NCBI RefSeq assembly: GCF_900101475.1
Contig: NZ_FMZV01000003.1
Location: 62,001 to 126,000 of the forward strand
DNA length: 64,000 nucleotides
Source: Ruegeria marina
GTDB taxonomy: Bacteria; Pseudomonadota; Alphaproteobacteria; Rhodobacterales; Rhodobacteraceae
Direction: 5' to 3'
Shown here piece by piece: positions 57,365 through 64,000 of the stretch (the first letter of the stretch is position 1; every line of letters begins with the position of its first letter). The notes beneath the pieces were generated by a model, which did no database searches, had not been told where the DNA came from, and was given only the letters and a program-made list of their open reading frames with translations. The position numbers and the translations under genes are program-made.

Positions 57365-57739
57365 CACCGATTTCACAAAGCTCGACCAGATCGACATCGA
57401 TGCTTTCATCGCCGCTATCCACGCCTGCCGCGGCGGCGAGGAATACCTGGGCGAGCCGGTGACCATGCCCCAGCACAAGTTGCAGAGGCCACCATCGCCG
57501 AGCAGAACGGCATGCCCGAGGAAATCATCTTCGGTGCGTTCCTGCATGACATCGGACATTTCACCTCGGAATGCGGGACCTACCAGCCCGACGATACCGA
57601 GGACCGACACCACGAGAACGCGGGCGAAAGGGTGCCGGCCCCTTTCTTTCCCGCGGTGGTCACTGATTGCGTGAAGTATCTCGTGGCGGCCCAATGCGCG
57701 CCGCCAAGGTACTCGAGTTCGAAAGGAAGACGCAGCTGA
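57363..57739 (+). pseudogene. TmpB/PhnZ-like HD-domain oxygenase remnant
   Basis: Residues DFTKLDQIDIDAFIAAIHA and RGGEEYLGEPVTMPQHKLQ are followed, after a one-base frameshift near 57485, by AEATIAEQNGMPEEIIFG, AFLHDIGHFTSECGTY, DDTEDRHHENAGERV and FFPAVVTDC. This is the HD-domain mixed-valent di-iron phosphonate oxygenase (PhnZ/TmpB) with HDIGH and HHE metal motifs visible. The frame ends early, just after the point where intact relatives have VAAKRYL, by a stop at 57739 and then a repeat. It follows the TmpA remnant at once, so the two were an operon. Confidence 0.7.
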
Positions 57740-57750
57740 ATGATCGGAGG

Positions 57751-57836
57751 CTGGGGGCCAGCCCCCAGACCCCCGGAGTATTTCAGACCAGAAAGAAACA
57801 TGAAGACTTCGGCTTCTTTCTGGTTCCAAATACTCC
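57751..57836. repeat. GC hairpin plus head-to-head GGAGTATTT repeat pair
   Basis: CTGGGGGC-CA-GCCCCCAG (57751-57768) precedes a 23-base arm (57775-57797, starting GGAGTATTT) and its inverted partner (57814-57836), which pair with three mismatches around a 16-base loop. It belongs to the dispersed repeat also seen at 17611-17690 and 31935-31980. Its place next to the gene remnants suggests involvement in the deletion or simply terminator use. Confidence 0.75.
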
Positions 57837-57904
57837 CGCCGGAGGCGTCCGCCCTCGCCGCCAGAGACTCCTGTGGCGAAGGCGATTTCCCGGCGGAGGC
57901 GGCG

Positions 57905-59344
57905 TTACTCGGTGGCCCAGCCGCCCACGGCCTTGACCTCAAGGAAGTCTTCCAATCCCCAGACACCGCCCTCGCGGCCCTTGCCGGACTGTTTCATGCC
58001 GCCGAAGGGAGACCCGGCCGAACGCGACTTGCCGTTCATCTCGACCATGCCCGAGCGCAGGACACGGGCCATGCGGTTGGCCCGCGCGCCATCCTGGGTC
58101 TGAACATAGTTGGTCAGGCCATAGGGGGTGTCGTTGGCGATTTCGATGGCTTCTTCCTCGGTGTCGAAGGGGATCATGGTCAGCACCGGACCAAAGATTT
58201 CCTCGCGCGCGATGGTCATCTGGTTGTTGGCATCCGCAAACACGGTCGGGCGCACGAAATAGCCCTTGTTGAAACCCTCGGGGCGGCCGAGCCCGCCCGC
58301 GACAAGGCGCGCGCCCTCGTCGATGCCCTTCTGGATCAGACCCTGGATCTTGTTCCACTGAAGCTCGTTGACGACCGGACCGATGTGGCGGCCTTCGTCG
58401 AGCGCATTGCCGACGGTCACGCTGTTGGCCACTTCAGCGGCCGTCTCGACCGCCTGGTCATAGATCGGGCGCTGGACCAGCATCCGGCTTGGCGCGTTGC
58501 AGCTCTGGCCGGTGTTGTTCATCATGTGCAGGACGCCGCGCTTGACCGCCTTGTCATCGGCATCGGCAAAGATCACGTTGGCACCCTTGCCGCCCAGTTC
58601 GAGGTGCACCTTCTTCAGGGTATCGGCAGCATTTTTCGAAATCGCGATGCCCGCGCGGGTCGAGCCGGTGAAGCTGACCATATCGACATCCGGATGCCCC
58701 GAAAGCTGCGAGCCCACGCCCGCACCATCGCCGTTCACGAGATTGAAGACACCCGCCGGGAAACCGGCCTCGTCCATCAGTTCGGCAAAGACCATGGCGT
58801 TGAGCGGGCTTTGCTCGGACGGTTTCAGCACCATCGTGCATCCGGCGATCGCGGCGGCGCCCACCTTGAGCGTGATCTGGTTCATCGGCCAGTTCCACGG
58901 CGTGATCAGCGCGGCAACGCCCACTGCCTCGTAGATGATCCGGTCGTTGGGGGCGTGATCGCCCAGCGGACGGTCGAATTCGAAGTTCTTAGCGGCCGTC
59001 AGGAAGTTCTTCAGATGCCAGCTGCCGGCGCCGACCTGCTGGGTGCGGGACATGTCGATGGGCGCGCCCATTTCCAGCGACATCGCCTGCGCCAGGTCTT
59101 CGCCACGGCGATTGTAGATTTCCAGCAGTTTCTCGACCAGCGCGATGCGCTCGGCGACCGGGGTCGCCATCCAGGCGGGAAAGGCGGCCTTTGCAGCGGC
59201 GACAGCGGCGTTTGTGTCGGCCTCGGTCCCCAGTGAAATGACAGCGCAAGGCTCTTCGGTCGACGGGTTGATGACGTGGAAATCATTGGCGACGGCAGGC
59301 GCGACCCATTTGCCGTTGATGTAGAACTCGCGTTTCTCAAGCAT
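57905..59344 (-). CDS. NAD(P)+-dependent aldehyde dehydrogenase
   Basis: A 479-residue single-domain aldehyde dehydrogenase with TPWNWPMNQITLK, general base in LELGGKGANV, nucleophile Cys in NNTGQSCNAPSR and KPSEQSPLNA at the coenzyme site. It oxidises an unknown aldehyde to the acid. The upstream region carries ATTTGATCAAAT, 96 bases before the start, the same element as before gabD at 91 bases. It is divergent from the peroxiredoxin gene. Confidence 0.85.
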   Translation of the reverse strand: MLEKREFYINGKWVAPAVANDFHVINPSTEEPCAVISLGTEADTNAAVAAAKAAFPAWMATPVAERIALVEKLLEIYNRRGEDLAQAMSLEMGAPIDMSRTQQVGAGSWHLKNFLTAAKNFEFDRPLGDHAPNDRIIYEAVGVAALITPWNWPMNQITLKVGAAAIAGCTMVLKPSEQSPLNAMVFAELMDEAGFPAGVFNLVNGDGAGVGSQLSGHPDVDMVSFTGSTRAGIAISKNAADTLKKVHLELGGKGANVIFADADDKAVKRGVLHMMNNTGQSCNAPSRMLVQRPIYDQAVETAAEVANSVTVGNALDEGRHIGPVVNELQWNKIQGLIQKGIDEGARLVAGGLGRPEGFNKGYFVRPTVFADANNQMTIAREEIFGPVLTMIPFDTEEEAIEIANDTPYGLTNYVQTQDGARANRMARVLRSGMVEMNGKSRSAGSPFGGMKQSGKGREGGVWGLEDFLEVKAVGGWATE

Positions 59345-59439
59345 GTCTGCCTCTCCTGATCAGATGGTTTTCGACCGGGCGGTCGGGAATCGGGCACACT
59401 TTGTCACCCTGCTTGGGTGGCGGCAAGAGGTCCCTGGAA

Positions 59440-59451
59440 ATTTGATCAAAT
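59440..59451. promoter_or_regulatory. Operator-like palindrome ATTTGATCAAAT (second copy)
   Basis: Identical to 2470-2481 and placed at a similar distance (96 versus 91 bases) from an aldehyde dehydrogenase start. It also lies 121 bases before the divergent peroxiredoxin gene. Confidence 0.45.
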
Positions 59452-59572
59452 CATGGCTCCATGGCCTCGGATACGGGACTGGCGGCGGCACCGTGTCACG
59501 GGTATGTACCCCTGGTCATCCACTGAATAGAATGACGGCAGTCTACTTGCTTTCGCATCACAGGAGATACCC

Positions 59573-60226
59573 ATGGGTTTGCGCATCAACGACATCGTTC
59601 CCGACTTCACCGCCGAGACGGACAAGGGCACGATCAGCTTTCACGACTGGATCGGCGACAGCTGGGCGATCCTGTTTTCCCACCCAAAGGATTTTACCCC
59701 GGTCTGCACCACCGAATTCGGCGCCGTGGCGCAGCTGGCCGATGAATGGGCCAAACGCAACACCAAGGTGATCGGCGTCTCTGTCGACGGGGTCGACGAT
59801 CACAAGAAATGGAAGGGCGACATCGAGAGCTTTGCCGGCACCAGCGCCGGTTTCCCGATCATCGCCGACGAAGGCCTGACCGTGTCCAAGATGTTCGACA
59901 TGCTGCCCGCCGATGCCTATCTGCCCGATGGGCGCACTCCGGCCGACAGTGCCACGGTGCGTTCGGTCTTCATAATCAGCCCCGACAAGAAACTGCAGCT
60001 GACCATGACCTATCCGATGTCGGTCGGGCGCAACTTTGCCGAGGTTCTGCGCGCGCTCGACGGATTGCAGCGCACCTACCAGCAACCGCTGGCGACGCCC
60101 GCCAACTGGACGACCGGCCAGGACGTGATCGTCGCGATGGCGCTGGACAATGCCGCCGCCGAAGAAAAATACGGTGCGCTTGACATCAAGCTGCCCTATC
60201 TGCGCTTTGCAAAGAATCCGGGCTGA
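59573..60226 (+). CDS. 1-Cys peroxiredoxin (Prx6 type)
   Basis: A 217-residue peroxidase reducing hydrogen and lipid peroxides. The peroxidatic Cys45 is in HPKDFTPVCTTEFG, with DGVDDHKKWKGDIE and a C-terminal extension (PYLRFAKNPG) typical of the Prx6/AhpC-TSA1-Cys group; no resolving Cys is present. It acts in the cytoplasm and needs a reductant such as glutathione or thioredoxin. It is divergent from the aldehyde dehydrogenase gene. Confidence 0.9.
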   Translation: MGLRINDIVPDFTAETDKGTISFHDWIGDSWAILFSHPKDFTPVCTTEFGAVAQLADEWAKRNTKVIGVSVDGVDDHKKWKGDIESFAGTSAGFPIIADEGLTVSKMFDMLPADAYLPDGRTPADSATVRSVFIISPDKKLQLTMTYPMSVGRNFAEVLRALDGLQRTYQQPLATPANWTTGQDVIVAMALDNAAAEEKYGALDIKLPYLRFAKNPG

Positions 60227-60281
60227 GCCCGTCACGGGCGCAGGGCAACCTGCGCCCGCCCATCAGAGAAAGACATCCGCC

Positions 60282-60938
60282 ATGGCCTCTTTGAAACGCT
60301 GGCTCGACCTGCGCCGAAATCCCTGGAAGGCCGAGCATTATGCCGCGCTCAAGTCCTGGCGCGCGGACAATGCGCTGAAAACGCGGTTTCACACCTATGA
60401 CGGTCTTGCTCCCGAGGCCGTAGTTCTGGACGTCGGCGGATTCGAGGGCGGCTGGGCCGATCTGATCCTGTCCTTTCAGCCCAAGGCGCGGGTCCATGTA
60501 TTCGAACCGCATCCCAGGTTTGCGGAAGCGCTGCGATCAAAGTTTGCTTGCCAGCCCAATGTCATGGTGCATGAATTCGCCATTGGCGGGGCCGAAGGGG
60601 TCCTGAGGCTCAGCGACGATGGAGATGCCTCTTCGGCCTTTGGCGGCAAGGGGGGTGTTCTTGAGGCGCCAATACGGCCCGCCGACGCGGTCTTTACCGA
60701 ACTGGGGCTGGACCGGGTCGACCTGATGAAGGTCAACATCGAGGGCGGCGAATACGATCTGTTGCCGGCCCTGCTGGACAGCGGGCTGATGCCACGCATC
60801 GGGCGGCTTCAGGTACAGTTCCACCTGTTCGAACCCGCGCTGATCGAAACCCGCGCGGCGATCTGCGCACGGCTGGCGGAAACCCATGACTGCGCCTGGT
60901 CCTACCCGTTCATCTGGGAGGAATGGCGTCTGCGCTAA
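60282..60938 (+). CDS. FkbM-family methyltransferase
   Basis: A 218-residue SAM-dependent methyltransferase with LDVGGFEGGWADLIL (motif I), VHVFEPHPRFAEAL and VDLMKVNIEGGEYDLL (motif with acidic substrate contact). FkbM enzymes methylate sugar or polyketide hydroxyls, often on surface polysaccharides. The start at 60282 removes a 44-residue extension inside the intergenic DNA. It is 55 bp downstream of the peroxiredoxin gene and faces the family 25 glycosyltransferase, with overlapping stops. Confidence 0.8.
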   Translation: MASLKRWLDLRRNPWKAEHYAALKSWRADNALKTRFHTYDGLAPEAVVLDVGGFEGGWADLILSFQPKARVHVFEPHPRFAEALRSKFACQPNVMVHEFAIGGAEGVLRLSDDGDASSAFGGKGGVLEAPIRPADAVFTELGLDRVDLMKVNIEGGEYDLLPALLDSGLMPRIGRLQVQFHLFEPALIETRAAICARLAETHDCAWSYPFIWEEWRLR

Positions 60939-61654
60939 GCCGTATTGTCACGGGACAGCCGACGCACTGCCGCCCGGTAACGGGCACGCTTCCATTCGCG
61001 GATCAGCCGGTTGCCCAGGCTTTTTCTACCGCTGATCGTGCTGCCGCCGATGGCCTGCGTCTGATCGACCAGCCCCGATGGGCTGATGGCCCCCAGTTGA
61101 ATCCCCGTGTACCAGTGCATCTGCAGGAAAGTGTCGACAGGGCGGTCGAACGGTTCCGTCAGGTCCAGCAGCCTTTCGGCGGCCCGGCGCGAAACCAGCT
61201 GTCCCGAGGTCCGCAGGGGCGTCACTACAGGCCGCGTCAGGATGCAGTTGCCATGGCGGTCGATCTCGGGCGCCGCAACAGAGCGGGTCTGGAACTGGAC
61301 ATATCCGATCCGGTCCACATGACGTTTCGCCAGTTCCAGCGCATCTGAGAAGTTGTCATCCAGAGCCATGTCGTCCTCGACGATCAGCGCTGCATTGGCG
61401 CGGCTCTCGACCAGCATGGCCCAGGCCGTTCGATGGCTGAGGAAACACCCGATCTCGCCTGGCCGCAGATCAAAAGGATAAGCCGGCTTCAGCAATCCGG
61501 GCCGAAAGGCGCGCCCACGGGCATCCGGGCTCAGGGCCGCGCCATCGACCGCCGGAAGCAGATTGGCGTCGGGCAGTTCTGCAACCAGCGCCTCGGCACG
61601 CGCGCGCCGGTCGGTGGCCCGTTCCAGGTGAATGACGAGACCTATCAGGTCCAT
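60935..61654 (-). CDS. Glycosyltransferase family 25 (LPS-type)
   Basis: A 239-residue GT25 protein with VIHLERATDRRA, GEIGCFLSHRTAWAMLVES, the metal-binding ALIVEDDMALDDN, and a later GQLVSRRAAERLLD. It adds a sugar to lipopolysaccharide or another surface glycan. The start at 61654 excludes a 58-residue upstream frame that overlaps the pnp terminator. Its stop overlaps that of the FkbM gene by a few bases, and both may act on the same glycan. Confidence 0.8.
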   Translation of the reverse strand: MDLIGLVIHLERATDRRARAEALVAELPDANLLPAVDGAALSPDARGRAFRPGLLKPAYPFDLRPGEIGCFLSHRTAWAMLVESRANAALIVEDDMALDDNFSDALELAKRHVDRIGYVQFQTRSVAAPEIDRHGNCILTRPVVTPLRTSGQLVSRRAAERLLDLTEPFDRPVDTFLQMHWYTGIQLGAISPSGLVDQTQAIGGSTISGRKSLGNRLIREWKRARYRAAVRRLSRDNTA

Positions 61655-61680
61655 GCAGGGGCTCCGTTCAACCGCATGCC

Positions 61681-61739
61681 GCCGGTTGTTGCGAACCGGC
61701 CCGAATGCCAAAAGGCCCGGACATCCTGTCCGGGCCTTT
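61681..61739 (-). terminator. pnp terminator and adjacent hairpin
   Basis: A 13-bp stem AAAGGCCCGGACA / TGTCCGGGCCTTT with loop TCC (61711-61739) ends just after the pnp stop and, read on the minus strand, finishes in CCTTTT. A second perfect hairpin, GCCGGTT-GTTGCG-AACCGGC (61681-61700), lies beyond it, 27 bases before the glycosyltransferase start. Confidence 0.85.
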
Positions 61740-61761
61740 CCGTCTGAGCAAGGCCAGAGGC

Positions 61762-63906
61762 TTATTCCGCCTCGGTGGCCTCTTTCTTCTCCGGCACGAC
61801 TTCCTCGCCGGTTTCCTGGTCGACGCATTTCATCGACAGTCGCACCTTGCCGCGATCGTCAAAGCCCAGCAGCTTGACCTTCACTTCCTGGCCTTCCTTC
61901 AGAACGTCCGAAGGATGGTTCAGGCGGCGGTTCTCGATCTGGGACACATGCACCAGCCCGTCGCGCTTGCCGAAGAAGTTCACGAAGGCGCCGAAATCGA
62001 CGATCTTCACGACCTTGCCGGTATAGATCTTGCCTTCTTCCGGTTCGGCCACGATCGACCAGATCATGTCATAGGCCTTCTGGATCGAGTCACCGTTGGG
62101 CGACGCGATCTTGATGGTGCCGTCATCGCTGATATCGACCTTGGCGCCCGAGGTTTCCACGATCTCGCGGATCACCTTGCCGCCCGAGCCGATCACTTCG
62201 CGGATCTTGTCGGTCGGAATCTGCATGGTCTCGATGCGCGGGGCATGCACCGAGAAGGCGTTGGTTTCGCTCAGCGCCTTGGCCATTTCGCCCAGGATGT
62301 GCAGCCGGCCGTCCTTGGCCTGCGCCAGCGCCCGTTCCATGATCTCGGGCGTGATGCCTGCGACCTTGATGTCCATCTGCAGCGAGGTGATCCCGTTTTC
62401 GGTACCCGCCACCTTGAAGTCCATGTCGCCCAGATGGTCTTCGTCGCCCAGGATGTCGGTCAGAACGGCATAGGACCCGTCGTCTTCCAGGATCAGACCC
62501 ATGGCCACACCGGCGACCGGCGCCTTGAGCGGCACGCCTGCATCCATCATCGACAGCGAACCGCCGCAGACCGACGCCATCGAGGACGAGCCGTTCGACT
62601 CGGTGATCTCGCTGACCACGCGGATGGTGTAGGGGAAATCGGTCGGGGCCGGCAGAACCGCCTGCAGCGCGCGCCAGGCCAGCTTGCCATGGCCGATCTC
62701 ACGACGGCCGGGCGACCCGACACGTCCGACTTCGCCCACCGAGTACGGGGGGAAGTTGTAGTGCAGCAGGAAGTTCGACTTGAAATTGGCGTGCAGCGCA
62801 TCGATGAACTGTTCGTCATCGCCGGTGCCCAGCGTGGTCACGGCCAGCGCCTGGGTCTCGCCACGGGTAAAGAGCGCCGAACCATGGGTGCGCGGCAGCA
62901 GGCCGGTTTCGGCCACGATCGGGCGCACGGTGGTGGTGTCACGCCCGTCGATCCGCTTGCCGCCCTTGACCACGTCGCCGCGCAGGATGCCGGCTTCGAG
63001 TTTCTTCAGGGCAGAGCCGAGGTTGGCGTCTTCCAGTTGCTCTTCGGTCAGCGCGGCCTTGATCGCCTCGCGGGCGGCTGCCACGGCAGCGGTGCGCTCC
63101 TGTTTGTCGGTGATTGCAAAGGCGGCGCGCATCTGCGCTTCGCCTGCGGCCTTCACGGCGGCATACAGATCCGAGTAATCCGGCGGCGAGAAATCGAACG
63201 GCTCTTTCGCGCAGGACTCTGCAAAGCCGATGATCAGGTCGATGACCGGCTGGATCTGCTCATGGGCAAAGACCACGGCGCCCAGCATCTCGGCCTCGGA
63301 CAACTCATAGGCTTCCGATTCCACCATCATCACGGCGTCCTTGGTGCCGGCGACAACCAAGTCCAGGCGCTGTTCGGGGTTCAGACGCAGGTCGTGCATG
63401 TCGTCCACGGTGGGGTTCAGCACGTATTCGCCATCGGTGAACCCGACGCGGCAACCCGCGATCGGCCCCATGAAGGGCACACCCGAAATGGTCAGCGCGG
63501 CCGAGGCGGCGATCATCGCGACGATGTCCGGGTCGTTGACCAGGTCGTGGCTCAGCACGGTGCACATCACCAGCACTTCGTTCTTGAAGCCGGGCACGAA
63601 CAGCGGGCGGATCGGGCGATCGATCAGGCGCGCGGTCAGCGTTTCCTTTTCGGTCGGCCGCGCCTCGCGCTTGAAGAAGCCGCCCGGCACCTTGCCGGCG
63701 GCATAGTATTTTTCCTGGTAATGGACGGTCAGCGGAAAGAAGTCCTGGCCCGGCTTCTGCTCGCGGGCGAAGGTCACGTTGGCCATGACGCTGGTTTCGC
63801 CGAGGGTGGCGATCACCGAACCGTCGGCCTGGCGGGCAATCTTGCCCGTTTCCAGTGTGAGCGTCTCTTCGCCCCACTGCATCGATTTCGTCGTTACATC
63901 AAACAT
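61762..63906 (-). CDS. pnp: Polyribonucleotide nucleotidyltransferase (PNPase)
   Basis: A phosphorolytic 3'-5' exoribonuclease, degradosome partner in many bacteria. The 714-residue protein has two RNase PH domains ([33 protein letters not shown]..., [37 protein letters not shown]-like core), a helical linker, a KH domain ([20 protein letters not shown]) and an S1 domain ([27 protein letters not shown]), then an acidic tail. Together with rnr at 4.6-6.8 kb it gives the window two 3'-5' RNA-decay enzymes. Confidence 0.95.
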   Translation of the reverse strand: MFDVTTKSMQWGEETLTLETGKIARQADGSVIATLGETSVMANVTFAREQKPGQDFFPLTVHYQEKYYAAGKVPGGFFKREARPTEKETLTARLIDRPIRPLFVPGFKNEVLVMCTVLSHDLVNDPDIVAMIAASAALTISGVPFMGPIAGCRVGFTDGEYVLNPTVDDMHDLRLNPEQRLDLVVAGTKDAVMMVESEAYELSEAEMLGAVVFAHEQIQPVIDLIIGFAESCAKEPFDFSPPDYSDLYAAVKAAGEAQMRAAFAITDKQERTAAVAAAREAIKAALTEEQLEDANLGSALKKLEAGILRGDVVKGGKRIDGRDTTTVRPIVAETGLLPRTHGSALFTRGETQALAVTTLGTGDDEQFIDALHANFKSNFLLHYNFPPYSVGEVGRVGSPGRREIGHGKLAWRALQAVLPAPTDFPYTIRVVSEITESNGSSSMASVCGGSLSMMDAGVPLKAPVAGVAMGLILEDDGSYAVLTDILGDEDHLGDMDFKVAGTENGITSLQMDIKVAGITPEIMERALAQAKDGRLHILGEMAKALSETNAFSVHAPRIETMQIPTDKIREVIGSGGKVIREIVETSGAKVDISDDGTIKIASPNGDSIQKAYDMIWSIVAEPEEGKIYTGKVVKIVDFGAFVNFFGKRDGLVHVSQIENRRLNHPSDVLKEGQEVKVKLLGFDDRGKVRLSMKCVDQETGEEVVPEKKEATEAE

Positions 63907-64000
63907 GTGCGTATCCTAGAAGGGAGCGCTCCCGGCCCTCCGGGTCTCCCGTTTGCATGGCGGCCCCATTGCCGCCGACCCCATTATCATTTCCTTCACG
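63907..64000. promoter_or_regulatory. pnp leader
   Basis: The DNA just upstream of pnp contains the palindrome GGGAGCGCTCCC (63923-63934) and further GC-rich inverted runs (GGCCCTCCGGG, GCGGCCCCATTGCCGC). pnp is often autoregulated through a leader hairpin, which would fit; the upstream gene lies outside the window. Confidence 0.35.

Noticed and set aside
57751-57836. A CRISPR-like or insertion-sequence end
   Set aside because: Only one inverted pair with a short loop is present, there are no spacers, no transposase and no target duplication; it fits the dispersed intergenic repeat.

Overview
This window comes from an alphaproteobacterium, almost certainly a Rhodobacteraceae of the Roseobacter group close to Ruegeria. 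The reasons are the high GC content, the choice-of-anchor/Hint-2 proteins typical of that group, a divergent serB versus serC-serA locus, the kbl-tdh pair, a sitABCD manganese transporter and the rsmB-heparinase-purH-lspA gene order. From memory the gene order resembles a stretch of the Ruegeria pomeroyi chromosome; this was not checked by any search. The window reads as chromosomal core with scattered accessory genes. I see no phage, insertion sequence, CRISPR array, rRNA or tRNA.

Layout. 1-4.5 kb: the start of a coiled-coil gene, a cupin, creatinase divergent from succinate-semialdehyde dehydrogenase, and a globin. 4.5-8.6 kb: a dapE - glycosyltransferase-like - rnr operon. 9-14.1 kb: two Hint-domain proteins, one apparently catalytically dead, flanking an amidohydrolase gene split by an in-frame amber codon. 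14.1-25.3 kb: dapD, a serine/threonine dehydratase, a LOG protein, a metC-like lyase, cbpA-cbpM, rlmN, secreted LprI-like and IalB-like proteins, an asparaginase, and an ArsR/SRPBCC pair. 25.3-29.5 kb: serine biosynthesis (serB, serC, serA) with a structured serC leader and duplicated hairpins between serC and serA. 29.5-34.2 kb: a cupin carrying the full DMSP-lyase (DddQ-type) residue set, a PPP-type phosphatase, a cysteine-synthase-like enzyme, tdh and kbl. 34.3-37.5 kb: rmuC and mutL.

37.7-46.3 kb: sitABCD faces a deoC operon (deoC, a Rap1a/Tai-like secreted protein, an ALDH16-type double aldehyde dehydrogenase and a dienoyl-CoA-reductase-like SDR) across a perfect Fur/Mur-type palindrome. 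46.4-54.8 kb: one long minus-strand unit, rsmB - heparinase II/III - purH - lspA - DUF3035/BamF lipoprotein - two M16 peptidase-like proteins. 54.9-57.9 kb: an SDHAF4-like protein, a BenE transporter, a small secreted protein, then the wreck of a phosphonate-catabolism cluster (LysR, TmpA-like and TmpB-like remnants) next to a repeat cluster. 57.9-64 kb: an aldehyde dehydrogenase, 1-Cys peroxiredoxin, FkbM methyltransferase, family 25 glycosyltransferase and pnp.

The most interesting points are the decayed tmpA/tmpB cluster, the DddQ-like cupin beside serA, the amber-interrupted amidohydrolase, the same 12-bp palindrome upstream of two unlinked aldehyde dehydrogenase genes, and a manganese-type permease with an extra C-terminal winged-helix-like domain. 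No single wholly new multi-gene system is evident; the candidates are listed separately.
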